Shown here piece after piece: positions 23,170 through 31,799 of a stretch of 52,173 nt of DNA. The notes below the pieces were generated by a model. That model worked only from the letters and a program-made list of their open reading frames with translations. It searched no databases and had not been told where the DNA came from. A program made the translations under genes and the position numbers. The stretch covers positions 1 through 52,173 of the forward strand of contig CAYQLH010000002.1 in NCBI GenBank assembly GCA_964418385.1, in the 5' to 3' direction. The first letter of the stretch is position 1. Each line of letters begins with the position of its first letter. The stretch is from RGIG2560 sp964418385. Its GTDB lineage: Bacteria; Patescibacteriota; Microgenomatia; UBA1400; PJMF01.

Positions 23170-26100
23170 TTAGTTGAGCGGTTGCCAGGAGTATAAACCG
23201 GTGTTGAGGTCAGCTTGACAAGCGTAGAAGGCTTTGTCGTTGGAATCGTAGTAAATCTTGCCTTCTGTATCGACAGCACAAACGCCCGCTGTCGTTTCGT
23301 CGATGGGTGAAAGCTGGAGGGCACCATCCACCTTGACATTGCCAGCGACTTCCAAAGCTTCCGTCGGGTTGGCAGTGCCGATACCGATGTTGCCGTTGGG
23401 GAGAATCGTGAAGCGAGTGGTGGCGGTGTTGTCGGCGTTGAGAGTGCGGATGTTGAAGCTGGTCTGGCTAGCGAGATCAAGATTGTTCTTCTTGGTGAGG
23501 CTATCCATAAAGATGTTGCCACGAACCATAAGGGTGGGCGTACCGTTACCGGCGAGATTGAGGAAACCAATGCTGGCACTGGAAGTAGCTTCGCCGCCCA
23601 AGAGGATGTCGCTGTTGGTGGTGGGGAAGATGACACCGGCGACTTGTTTCCAGAGCGATTGGGTGCCGTTGCTAGTGACGCCAGAATCGGTGACATAATT
23701 GATGTTGATCTGACCAATCTTAACTTCTTGGCTTTGTTTGCTGGCAGTCTTGATACGAATGGTGAGTCGATCACCAGCTTTGAAACCGAGATTGGAGAGT
23801 TGCTCGCCAGTGATGGTGGCAGGAGTGGTACCGAGGGCAGCGCTCATCCAAGAAGCAGCGGTTTCGCTGACAAGATTGCTGGCGACAGCGCCAATTTCAG
23901 TGCCGCCGCGATAGACTTCAAGCTGGACGTTGTTGAGGCTGGGATCGGTGCTGGTGGTAGCGTAATCGAGAGTGATCCCATTGGAACTCCACGAGGTGAA
24001 ATTTGAAGGTAGAGTGAGATTGATGGTGGCGTCGAAATCATTGAGGACAGCTAGATCTGCTGAAGACCAGGAATAGTAGTTGAAGCGGTAATTTTCACCG
24101 ACGGTTTGTGTGCCAGCAGTGAAAGTGCCGTTGTTGTGCGAGCCGTCGCCGCTGATAACGGCACCAGCGTACTCGGCGTCGAGAACAAGGCGACAAACGT
24201 TACCAGTGCAGTTGCTGGAGTTGGCGAGGGAGACAGCGTTTTCACCAGTGATACCGGTGGGTACAAAATCCGTGCCGTTGTAAATATAGAGCACTTGACC
24301 GACAGAATCGTAAACAATATCGCCCATTTGCTGACCCGCTTTGGCGTAGGGTTTGCCCACGGAAGTAGGCACCTGCAAACCTTGATTGTCGCCATAAGAG
24401 GTGTTGATACGGCCTTGAGCGGTAATGTTGTCGCTGGCGACAATCGTACCGTTGTCGGCAAATTGTAGTGAGAGACGACCATTGGTGTAGATGCTACCAG
24501 CAGAAGGCATGCGGGTGTGCGTGACGAGATCGAAGTCGTTGTAAGTATCGTAGACGGTGGTGGTATTGTCCGTGAGTTCGCTTACCAGGTAGTAATCATC
24601 AGAGTTGGAGAGGGAGCGGTAGAGACGGCGGGCGGTAACGTCCGGAGAAGAGGCGAGAGGAATATTGGTGATCTTGATGACGCGACCATCACCGGTGACG
24701 GAGATAGAATCGCTGGCGCTGGAGGGCGCGGACTCGCCTTTGGAAGTGACGTAAGTAACACGGTAGCGATATTTGCCGGTGCTGGAAAGATTGGAAGGCG
24801 TAGTGGACAAGTCTTCATCTGGAGTGATGTCGTAAGTGGAGGTAGAGGTGTTGTCACGAATGGTTTTGACGAAATAATAGGTATCGCCACCATCGCGTGT
24901 GCGGTAGAGATTGCGAGCAGTGACAGCGGGGTGAGAAGAGGTAGCGAGATCGTTGATGACAACAACTTTACCGGAGGTGCTCAATTTCAGCTCAGTCGCG
25001 GGACTAAGTGACGTTTGGGAACCATCAGAGGTGACGAAAGTGTAGGCGTATTTGTAAGTGCCGGGTTGAATTTTGGCATCAGGTTGGTCTTGAGTGGAGA
25101 CCTTGAGAGTGGATTCCGGAGAATCGATGCGGCGAAGGGCGTTTTGATTGACGATGTCTTCGCTGAGTGTCATTTTGCTGATATCTGGACCAGAGGCGTA
25201 TTCAAAAGCAATACTACCGTTGTTGATAGTTAGTTTTTGCTTGGTTTTGTTGGTGCCAAGACCGAGATTGCCATTTTTGTCGACTACAAGCGAGTTCCAA
25301 ATGGTTTGCGCGGCGGAGGAGCGGAAAGTAAGGCCGTCGTCACTATAAGTAATAGTGGAGTTTTTGCCGTTGAGACGGAGGTTGCCGTTGAGATTGAGGT
25401 TGGCAGATTGGGTGGCGGAACCGACATAAAGTTCGCCGTTGCCTGGAAGGAGATAGATATCGCCATTTTGTGAGACAAGATTGAGACCACCAACGTTAAT
25501 AATAGAAGTGTTGTTGGTGCCAAATTTGAGATTACCGTTGCTGTCGACGACAGGAATAGTATTGGCCGTGGCCGAAGCGCTGGCAGAGTAACCTTGCAGA
25601 GTTTCGCTATTAAGAGCAAAAGGAACAGATTTGATCAACTGGCGAGGGAAGAGCACTTCGTCATCGACAGTAATTTGTAGCCAGATATTGGAGTTTTCGG
25701 CAAAAATAGTGCCCAAAGTCTGACCACAATTGTAATCATCGTGACCATCGCCTTTGCCAGCACCGAGGTTAACAGTGAAAATACCAGAGCTACTGGGTTT
25801 GACGGTACAAAAACCACTATCCCAGAGAACCTCGCCACCAATGGGAGGAGGCGTGGTACCACCGCTAGTATTGTAAAGAGTGAAACGCATTTGTTTGGGA
25901 GCGGTGATGGATTTTTGGTCATAGTCGCTCAAGCGACCCTGGAAAGTCAGAATACGTGGCGGGGCGACAGCGGCTTGAGGGTCAGGGTTCTCAGCTGCAA
26001 AGTCGAGATTGGCGTTTTTGATAAGTTGGTTAATGCCAAAAATACAAGCGCCAACGCTAAAAACGCTAACAGCAAAAACTGGTAAATTGCGGGTAAGATT

Positions 26101-26652
26101 GAAGGTTTTGTCTGCATCGGCTGAAGATTGGAAGGCGCTGGTGTCGATTTTTTCGCCGGTAGTGTTGGTCATGCGTTTGGCAAAAAGTCGTTCATGATCC
26201 AGATAGTCGCTGGTGTCGCGAATTACTTGGGCTTCCTGGGCATGGACGCTGCCTTGTAAAATGGCCTCAATGCTACCCAATTGTTTGACGCGGGCGGCGA
26301 GCTGACTGCTTGTGGGACGGTCACCGAGGATATTTTGGATGTCACCCAATTGTTTAACGCGTGGACGTTTGATGTGGCGTACGCCTGACGCGTCAACTTT
26401 GCTACTGTTTGTTGTTGCCAATTTATTTGTTGTGTTCATAACTTTTTTTTTAGATTTTGTTTTCTTGGCAGAAGGTTTGGCACTTGCTTTACCACTCGCA
26501 GCTTTAACTTTGCTTTTGCTCGTTTTACTCGCTGGTTTTGATTTGAGGTAGGAGTTGAGCAATTGTCTGCGTTTGGTCGACGACGACTTGGTCGTGGCTC
26601 GCACAACTCGTCTGCCTTTTGCCGGTGTTTTACATTTCTTTTTGTCAGCCAT
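23170..26652 (-). CDS. 1160-residue tail-fibre-like surface protein
   Basis: Layout: residues 1-72 extremely Lys/Ser/Ala-rich (histone-H1-like); 97-133 two copies of RVKQLGxIxxIL; one membrane helix at about 189-210 (LPVFAVSVFSVGACIFGINQL); then a long extracellular part. PPRILTFQGRLSDYDQ...RFTLYNT...LWDSG...SVPFALNSETLQG is the start seen in many CPR surface proteins and resembles phage tail-fibre sequences. Two tandem ~80-residue units (NLYRTRDGGDTYYFVKTI and RRLYRSLSNSDDYYLVSEL) look like fibronectin-III-like repeats. A beta-rich C-terminus contains FTILPNGNIGIGTANPTEALEV, a motif common before chaperone-type fibre ends. Probable single-pass adhesin or fibre. It neighbours the coupling ATPase; no signal peptide cleavage site is evident. 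Confidence 0.8.
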   Translation of the reverse strand: MADKKKCKTPAKGRRVVRATTKSSSTKRRQLLNSYLKSKPASKTSKSKVKAASGKASAKPSAKKTKSKKKVMNTTNKLATTNSSKVDASGVRHIKRPRVKQLGDIQNILGDRPTSSQLAARVKQLGSIEAILQGSVHAQEAQVIRDTSDYLDHERLFAKRMTNTTGEKIDTSAFQSSADADKTFNLTRNLPVFAVSVFSVGACIFGINQLIKNANLDFAAENPDPQAAVAPPRILTFQGRLSDYDQKSITAPKQMRFTLYNTSGGTTPPPIGGEVLWDSGFCTVKPSSSGIFTVNLGAGKGDGHDDYNCGQTLGTIFAENSNIWLQITVDDEVLFPRQLIKSVPFALNSETLQGYSASASATANTIPVVDSNGNLKFGTNNTSIINVGGLNLVSQNGDIYLLPGNGELYVGSATQSANLNLNGNLRLNGKNSTITYSDDGLTFRSSAAQTIWNSLVVDKNGNLGLGTNKTKQKLTINNGSIAFEYASGPDISKMTLSEDIVNQNALRRIDSPESTLKVSTQDQPDAKIQPGTYKYAYTFVTSDGSQTSLSPATELKLSTSGKVVVINDLATSSHPAVTARNLYRTRDGGDTYYFVKTIRDNTSTSTYDITPDEDLSTTPSNLSSTGKYRYRVTYVTSKGESAPSSASDSISVTGDGRVIKITNIPLASSPDVTARRLYRSLSNSDDYYLVSELTDNTTTVYDTYNDFDLVTHTRMPSAGSIYTNGRLSLQFADNGTIVASDNITAQGRINTSYGDNQGLQVPTSVGKPYAKAGQQMGDIVYDSVGQVLYIYNGTDFVPTGITGENAVSLANSSNCTGNVCRLVLDAEYAGAVISGDGSHNNGTFTAGTQTVGENYRFNYYSWSSADLAVLNDFDATINLTLPSNFTSWSSNGITLDYATTSTDPSLNNVQLEVYRGGTEIGAVASNLVSETAASWMSAALGTTPATITGEQLSNLGFKAGDRLTIRIKTASKQSQEVKIGQININYVTDSGVTSNGTQSLWKQVAGVIFPTTNSDILLGGEATSSASIGFLNLAGNGTPTLMVRGNIFMDSLTKKNNLDLASQTSFNIRTLNADNTATTRFTILPNGNIGIGTANPTEALEVAGNVKVDGALQLSPIDETTAGVCAVDTEGKIYYDSNDKAFYACQADLNTGLYSWQPLN

Positions 26653-26684
26653 AGCATTAGCTGTCTTATTTTTTCTCGAACATA

Positions 26685-26713
26685 ATGTTACTATAAATTT
26701 TTGAAGTTGTCAA
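26685..26713 (-). promoter_or_regulatory. promoter of the fibre-like gene
   Basis: Minus strand TTGACA (26708-26713), 17-bp spacer, TAACAT (26685-26690), giving a leader of roughly 25 nt before the ATG at 26652. Confidence 0.55.
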
Positions 26714-27099
26714 TTGTTTTTGTGGGGTAATTTTAACATTGTTTATTTTTGCTTGGGTTTGTTAAAAAAATATATGCCTGGTATCGCCTGGAAAAAATCT
26801 TTAAAAAGCGAAGAACAATCAGTTCTTTGTATTTTTAATTTTGCTTTATATATCAAGAAATAATTACTTTATTATTAATAATATATCCTATAATAATTAT
26901 TTCTTTTAAATTTTATTATCTTATAATATTTTTTTCCACACATTTACGTCTGGAAATATGCGAAATTGAGTATAACTTTAGTGCGTGAAAGTGGCGGTGG
27001 AAAATTTGGCAAAATTCACACCAAAAAATTGGTATAATTTGATCTATAAGTTATGATAAATTGCTACTTTACAATTGACGCGAGTATGATAATATACGG
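26714..27099. other. AT-rich intergenic stretch
   Basis: No gene is visible between the fibre-like gene and the candidate RNA. The stretch is very AT-rich around 26810-26930 with TAATAATATATCC-like runs. A GGTATAATT at about 27031-27039 could be a further plus-strand -10 box with no obvious reading frame behind it. Confidence 0.5.
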
Positions 27100-27200
27100 G
27101 TATCGTTGAGCCTCTACTCACTCATTTGAGAGCATGCTCTCGATCGCGAAAGAGCATTGTTATACGTGGACTGTCCAGCGATAATAATGCTTTTTCTTTT
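27100..27200 (+). ncRNA. candidate small RNA with intrinsic terminator
   Basis: A ~100-nt unit that codes for nothing obvious. A -10-like GATAAT/TAATAT lies at about 27088-27095. The body holds a perfect 14-bp palindrome GAGAGCATGCTCTC (27128-27141). It ends in an 11-bp stem, AGCATTGTTAT (27153-27163) with ATAATAATGCT (27181-27191), with an inner TGGA/TCCA stem, then TTTTTCTTTT: a good intrinsic terminator. No known RNA family was recognised. It lies just before the sortase promoter. Confidence 0.5.
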
Positions 27201-27242
27201 GCCTTCAGCGTGTATCAGTGAGTACGATTTGGTATTAATCAT

Positions 27243-27269
27243 TGACAAATCAGAATAATGTGGTATAAT
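27243..27269 (+). promoter_or_regulatory. sortase gene promoter
   Basis: TTGACA (27243-27248), 16-bp spacer, TATAAT (27264-27269) in TGTGGTATAAT context; 8 nt to the ATG at 27278, so leaderless. Confidence 0.75.
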
Positions 27270-27277
27270 ATAGGCTT

Positions 27278-28150
27278 ATGGTTGCGATATTGGAAGAGTG
27301 TAAAATAGTTTGCAGTCCATCGCCTGATACGAGGGCGAGTGTGCTTTGTTTTGCGCGGGTGCGTAGCCAATTTTACAATTACGAGCGTTTCGCGTATGCG
27401 CCGCAAGTGGTAGAGGCGGCGTTGGCAAATTATCGGCTACCGCAAGTGCGACGTTTTACTTGGACGGACGCAGTGCTGAATTTCATGATTGTTTTGGCCG
27501 CGGGGACGATTTTATTGTATGTTTTACCGGGAATGTGGAATCGTTTGATACCAGGTCATTCTCTTAGTCGTGAGTCACAGGTAATTGAGGAAACAGTACA
27601 ATCGCTTGTCAGTGCGACAGCGGTGGGCGATGGCGAGAAACTGACTGAGGCGTGGAATTTACCGGAAGGTTGGCAGCGTGGCAGTCATGAAAGTAGCGAT
27701 GCTCATCGCGTGGCGCCGGAATACGATTTGTCGCTTCCTGAAGGTCGCTGGGTAGTTAATAAAGATATTGGTTTGCAAGCACCCATTTATACCAACGAAA
27801 GCGTGGAAAACGTGGCGGAAGCGGATGCACTTTTGGAAAGAGGCATTTACATGTATCCACAGTATGATAGCATTGGTTGGAGCGGTCGTGAAGTGATTTT
27901 GGCGGGGCATCATTACAACATGACGATTTCCGATCAAAAAGCGGCGCAATCGTTTCAAAATTTGAATAAATTGCAGGTGGGCGACAAGGTGCAGATTGTG
28001 GATGACTACAAGATTTGGACGTATGAAATTTACAAAATTGAAGAATCGACGGAAATTACGGAGGAAAATCCAGATTTGATGATGTACACTTGCATTTACT
28101 GGTGGGACGCGAAATTGCGACTTTTTGTGTACGCACGGATAGTGGAGTAA
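27278..28150 (+). CDS. Sortase-family transpeptidase
   Basis: 290 residues. One membrane segment at about 65-84 (AVLNFMIVLAAGTILLYVLPG) puts the catalytic domain outside. The domain (about 150-290) has IGLQAPIY, a His in ILAGHHYNM (211/212), a Cys in MMYTCIYWW (272) and an Arg in AKLRLFVYAR (281 or 287): the sortase His-Cys-Arg triad, though TC is followed by IYWWDAK rather than the usual TPxG. Sortases join sorting-signal proteins to the wall or to pilin. I see no LPxTG-type substrate in the window. The start at 27278 gives an ~60-residue cytoplasmic N-terminus of unknown role. Leaderless. Confidence 0.85.
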   Translation: MVAILEECKIVCSPSPDTRASVLCFARVRSQFYNYERFAYAPQVVEAALANYRLPQVRRFTWTDAVLNFMIVLAAGTILLYVLPGMWNRLIPGHSLSRESQVIEETVQSLVSATAVGDGEKLTEAWNLPEGWQRGSHESSDAHRVAPEYDLSLPEGRWVVNKDIGLQAPIYTNESVENVAEADALLERGIYMYPQYDSIGWSGREVILAGHHYNMTISDQKAAQSFQNLNKLQVGDKVQIVDDYKIWTYEIYKIEESTEITEENPDLMMYTCIYWWDAKLRLFVYARIVE

Positions 28151-28214
28151 GCGCACAGAGTTTTGTATTGGTAAAAACAGCGTTTTTGGGCTATAAATCA
28201 TTTTGTTGGTTGAT

Positions 28215-28227
28215 GCAAACTGTTTGC
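28215..28227. promoter_or_regulatory. palindrome upstream of relB-like gene
   Basis: GCAAACTGTTTGC, a perfect 6+1+6 dyad ~30 bp upstream of the TATAAT (28257-28262) that serves the antitoxin-like gene. RelB/DinJ-type proteins usually bind their own operators, so this is a candidate operator; no second copy was seen. Confidence 0.4.
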
Positions 28228-28277
28228 TTTTGCGGGCGAGATAAAGTATAATATTTTTGATTTAAGCGAAAGGAAAG

Positions 28278-28604
28278 ATGCAACAATACGATACACGGAT
28301 CCAAGTGCGACTGGAAGAGAATTTAAAAAGGCAAGCGGAAAAAGTTTTTGACGGTTTGGGTGTGGATTTGCCGACGGCAATCCGTGTGTTTTTGCGCCAA
28401 AGTGTGATTCAAAACGGTTGGCCGTTTGGGATGATGGGTTTGGACGCGTTGCAAGATACGTGCACCAATACGGTGACACGTGAGCTTTTGGTGAGTGACG
28501 GGAGAGCTTACGAAGTGATGCGGACGCAGAAAACCTGTCAGTTGGCATCGGCGCGAACACGGGCCTTTTTGACGAGCGAGCAAGCAGAAAAACAGCAAAA
28601 GTGA
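28278..28604 (+). CDS. RelB/DinJ-family antitoxin-like protein, no toxin partner
   Basis: 108 residues. Residues ~5-57 follow the RelB/DinJ ribbon-helix-helix pattern: TRIQVRLEENLKRQAEKVFDGLGVDLPTAIRVFLRQSVIQNGWPF. The remaining ~50 residues are not typical. Such proteins repress their own operon and neutralise a YafQ/RelE-type toxin. No RelE-like frame follows: umuD begins 62 bp downstream. It may be an orphan antitoxin or a plain regulator of the neighbouring damage-tolerance genes. Shine-Dalgarno AAAGGAAAG is 1-3 nt before the ATG at 28278 and a TATAAT lies at 28257-28262. Confidence 0.75.
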   Translation: MQQYDTRIQVRLEENLKRQAEKVFDGLGVDLPTAIRVFLRQSVIQNGWPFGMMGLDALQDTCTNTVTRELLVSDGRAYEVMRTQKTCQLASARTRAFLTSEQAEKQQK

Positions 28605-28666
28605 TCAGTTTTTTCTTGCGCATAAATACTGGTGTATAGTGTGAATATTGTTAATTTGTATAAATT

Positions 28667-29110
28667 ATGTCTACATTAGCGAATAAAAAGTTGGTGGTGC
28701 TGGCAAGAGCGCGACACAATGGTGAGCGGCGGTCTTTGGCTTTGGGGCAAGTGCAAGCGGGGTTTGCGACGTGGGCAGAGGATGAGATTGAGAAAGATTT
28801 AAGCATTGATGATTATTTAGTGGAGCATCCAGTGGGGACTTTTTTGGTGAAGGTGGCCGGAGAATCAATGATTGAAGCGGGAATTTTGCCTGGTGATGTG
28901 CTGGTGGTAGACCGGACGTTGACGGGTAAAAACGGGCAAATCGTGATTGCAGTGGTGGATGGCGATTTGACGGTGAAGCGTTTGGCGCAAGAAGATGGAC
29001 GAGTGGTGTTGCGAGCGGAAAACCGGAAATTTCCCAAAGTGATCATTCCAGAGGGGGCAGAGGTGGAAATCTGGGGTGTGGTGGTGGGCGTGGTGCGCAA
29101 AATGGCGTGA
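28667..29110 (+). CDS. umuD: UmuD-like LexA/S24 peptidase family protein
   Basis: 147 residues. The autocleavage site is probably A31-G32 in QVQAGFATWAEDE; the catalytic Ser is S67 in KVAGESMIEAG and the Lys K104 in LTVKRLAQ. Length, the short N-terminus without a DNA-binding domain and ENRKFPKVIIPEG...EIWGVVVGVVRKM match UmuD rather than LexA. After RecA-stimulated self-cleavage UmuD associates with UmuC to form the translesion polymerase Pol V. Here umuC is 2.7 kb downstream, separated by a membrane protein gene. No clear SOS box was recognised upstream. Confidence 0.88.
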   Translation: MSTLANKKLVVLARARHNGERRSLALGQVQAGFATWAEDEIEKDLSIDDYLVEHPVGTFLVKVAGESMIEAGILPGDVLVVDRTLTGKNGQIVIAVVDGDLTVKRLAQEDGRVVLRAENRKFPKVIIPEGAEVEIWGVVVGVVRKMA

Positions 29111-29154
29111 AACAATTACAAATTCTAAATTGTAAATTATAAATTAAGTGGCTG

Positions 29155-29279
29155 ATTGCGTCATCACTCTACCGAAAAAAGTGCGAAAGTGTGAAAAATG
29201 GTGTGCGAGAATTGCGGCTGTATAAAGCCTAAATTTGACTTTGTACTCCCTATGGAGCACAAGTAAAAGGCGAAAATTG
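29155..29279 (+). repeat. 125-bp direct repeat, copy A
   Basis: Aligns without gaps to 31631-31755 with about 13 differences by my count. Contains CTTTGTACTCC-CTAT-GGAGCACAAG (29239-29263), an imperfect hairpin. It lies between umuD and the DUF2157-like gene, ending 88 bp before the latter's start. Preceded by AT-rich AAATTCTAAATTGT-type sequence. Confidence 0.9.
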
Positions 29280-29334
29280 GCAGTTAGAGCTTGACGCGGT
29301 TTGGCTTGAATTATAAGACGCTGGCTGCTTGACA

Positions 29335-29357
29335 ATCGGAGAGAGTAAAAGTACAAT
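29335..29357 (+). promoter_or_regulatory. promoter of DUF2157-like gene
   Basis: TTGACA (beginning about 29329), 17-bp spacer, TACAAT (29352-29357), 9 nt to the GTG at 29367. The approximate -35 position was counted by hand. Confidence 0.6.
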
Positions 29358-29366
29358 TAAGCTGTT

Positions 29367-31517
29367 GTGGAAAACAATTTATTATTGCAAATTATTGCGG
29401 CTGTTTTTGATATGATTTGGCTTGTGGGAATGATTGTGGCTTTGGTGTGGGGTAGCGGTAAGAATCGCGAGTGTCAGCGTTTGCGTCGTGAAATTGCTAA
29501 GCTGCAAGATGATCTGGCAGCAGTTCAACAGGCGGTTGCGTCTACACATGATGACGAACAGAGTCGCCCGGTAATATCAGTACCGGACGTGCCAGCTGCG
29601 GCCTTAGCTGAAAAGACGAATCCGGTGCCAGCGGTCGCTAAGCCAACACCAAAAATTTTGGTGCCAGGGATGGATTTTGCTCCTGAAGGTCCGCGTGGGA
29701 TGCTGGCCTTGTTTTACTTGGGGGCGTTTTTTGTGATTGCGGCGGCGTGGGCGTTTATTGCGAGCGACTATGGAGCATTGATGCCTGGAGTGAAGACGCT
29801 GGCTTTGGTGGCGGTGACGATGATATTTGCTCTGGGTGGGTATTACTTGGCGCGCCAATCGCGTTGGCGCGTGGCGGGCATTGTGTACGTGGGGATTGCT
29901 TTGATTTTTATTCCTACTGATGGGGTGGCTTATTTCCTTTTTCACGAAGGCGCAGCCAGTGGGACTGGGGTGTGGCTAGTGACGTCGTTGGCTTTTGTGA
30001 CGATGGCGTGGCTGTTTTACCGAAGTGTGCTCAAAAATCAACTCATGCTACAGTTTATCTTGACTGGACTTTTGTCAACGCTGTGGGCGGTGGTGCGCAT
30101 GATGGGAGCGGCGACGCTGACTCCATACTGCGTTGTGGCTTGCGGTTATGGCTATGGGCTTTATTATTTATCGGCGAAATTGGCTGCCAACCAAAAGGCT
30201 TTCGCTGGGTGCGGGACATTATTTGCTCTGGGCGGTGCCGCTTTGGGCGTGGCGGTGAGCTTGTTGACCTGCGTGGGTTACATGCTGACTAATAGTTTGA
30301 GCCAACGCTTCCAGTTGGGACTGGAAACTAAATCCCTACTGGCGGAGCAGTGGTCGGCGATTGCTTTTGCGCTGGCGGGGTTGCTGATGTGCGCTTGGCG
30401 TTTTGCACGGGAGCAGCGCGATGGCGATTGGCACGGAGTGATAATCGCTTTTTTGGTGACGGTGTGGTCACTGATGGTGGTGGCAGGCGTGGATTATGAT
30501 TGGTGGTACCTGGTGATTATGGTTTTGGCGTATGGCGTCAGCGCGATTCTCAATTTAACTCCATGGGCGGACGGCTTGTCACCAGTGCAAAAACGAATTA
30601 CTGCGGGGTGGGCAGCGGCTTTGGCGATCTGGGGAGGTTTTGGTGGGATGGTGATCAATATGCCTTGGGAGCACAGTGTCGCTAATGATTGGTCAGCGCT
30701 GGCTTACACGGTGGCGGCGATGGTGTATTTTGGCGGCAATTATGTGTTGACGCACCGCTTGATTGAGTTGACTGCAAGCGTGCTGTGGGGGACGCAAAGT
30801 GTGGCTGTCGTATTGATCCTTACGCACGCGCCATTGGCTGCTTGGGTGGGCGCAGGGTTTATTTTGAGTTTGGCCGCGGCAAGTGGGTGTTTGCTGCTGC
30901 CGGAGGGGGCGTACAAGCGAGTTTTGTACTGTTATACACTGGTGGTGTCAATGATAGCCTGGGTGCTGAGTATGGCGATTACTGGCGATGGGGCGTGGTT
31001 GATTGCAATCGTGATGGTGGTCAACGTCCTGGCTTTGTATTTACTGGTGGCAAAATACGCGCGCCGGCGCAATAAATACGAATTGGTAAGTTTTTTGTGG
31101 GTAGTGTGGTGGTGGTTTGTGGCTGACAGGCTGGGTTTGGACAGCACACAGTGGTATTCACAAGCGGCAGCGTTGTACTTGCTAGTGGTGGCTTACGGGC
31201 GGTGGTTGCATGAGGAAACGCGAGGAAGCGCTTTGCGAGTGGCGCTGGCAGCGGCGATTTGGAGCGCGCTTTGCTGGTTTGGTGAGCCAAAAGTGGGGCC
31301 GATGATGACGGCTGGTGTGGGTGTGTTGACAGTTTTGTGGGGTCAGTGGTGGCGACAACAGAAGTTGCGACGCGTGGGCGTGGTGATTGTCGTGGTGGGC
31401 ATTTTGGCACAGACCTCATCAATCCTTTTCCACTTGCCGGTGTGGCTGTGGTATGCCTTGATGGCGGTGGGCATTTTGGGCGGAGCGATGTATTATTTGC
31501 GTCGCGAGCAAAAATAA
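29367..31517 (+). CDS. Large polytopic membrane protein, DUF2157-like
   Basis: 716 residues from a GTG. It starts with one membrane segment (about 5-28), a short coiled region (RECQRLRREIAKLQDDLAAVQQAV), a Pro/Ala linker, then roughly 18 to 20 hydrophobic segments from ~115 to the end, rich in Trp, Gly and Ala. The repeated AWAFIASDYGALMPGVKTLALVAVTMIFALGGYYLARQ type of segment recalls DUF2157/DUF2339 membrane proteins, whose function is unknown. No catalytic motif is apparent. It sits between umuD and umuC with a copy of the 125-bp repeat on each side, so I suspect it was inserted between them or that its upstream region was duplicated. Confidence 0.7.
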   Translation: MENNLLLQIIAAVFDMIWLVGMIVALVWGSGKNRECQRLRREIAKLQDDLAAVQQAVASTHDDEQSRPVISVPDVPAAALAEKTNPVPAVAKPTPKILVPGMDFAPEGPRGMLALFYLGAFFVIAAAWAFIASDYGALMPGVKTLALVAVTMIFALGGYYLARQSRWRVAGIVYVGIALIFIPTDGVAYFLFHEGAASGTGVWLVTSLAFVTMAWLFYRSVLKNQLMLQFILTGLLSTLWAVVRMMGAATLTPYCVVACGYGYGLYYLSAKLAANQKAFAGCGTLFALGGAALGVAVSLLTCVGYMLTNSLSQRFQLGLETKSLLAEQWSAIAFALAGLLMCAWRFAREQRDGDWHGVIIAFLVTVWSLMVVAGVDYDWWYLVIMVLAYGVSAILNLTPWADGLSPVQKRITAGWAAALAIWGGFGGMVINMPWEHSVANDWSALAYTVAAMVYFGGNYVLTHRLIELTASVLWGTQSVAVVLILTHAPLAAWVGAGFILSLAAASGCLLLPEGAYKRVLYCYTLVVSMIAWVLSMAITGDGAWLIAIVMVVNVLALYLLVAKYARRRNKYELVSFLWVVWWWFVADRLGLDSTQWYSQAAALYLLVVAYGRWLHEETRGSALRVALAAAIWSALCWFGEPKVGPMMTAGVGVLTVLWGQWWRQQKLRRVGVVIVVVGILAQTSSILFHLPVWLWYALMAVGILGGAMYYLRREQK

Positions 31518-31630
31518 AAGTTAAACTTCGATATCAGGTTTGTTTTAAGCGTGGGAAGGCAAATACGGCCTCAGGTTGTTTGGGGGATTAGAAATCCTTC
31601 TAAAAATTAGAAATTATAAAAAAGGCGGGA

Positions 31631-31755
31631 ATTGCGTCATCACTTTACCGAAAAAAGTACGAAAGTATGAAAAATGGTGTGCGCAAATTAGAGCTATTTT
31701 AAGCCTAAATTTGACTTTGTACGCCCTGTGGAGCACAAGTAAAAGGCGAAAATTG
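31631..31755 (+). repeat. 125-bp direct repeat, copy B
   Basis: About 90% identical to copy A (29155-29279). It ends 44 bp before the umuC start. Both copies are thus in the upstream region of a plus-strand gene. Stem change T to G in the right copy is not compensated, so RNA structure is not supported by covariation. Confidence 0.9.
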
Positions 31756-31799
31756 AGAATTTGCCTTTGGGTTTTGGTCGGTGTGATACAATAACCGGT

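Noticed and set aside
28630..28666. LexA/SOS box upstream of umuD
   Set aside because: TACTGGTGTATAGTG has partial dyad symmetry but matches neither the CTGT-N8-ACAG nor the GAAC-N4-GTTC pattern.
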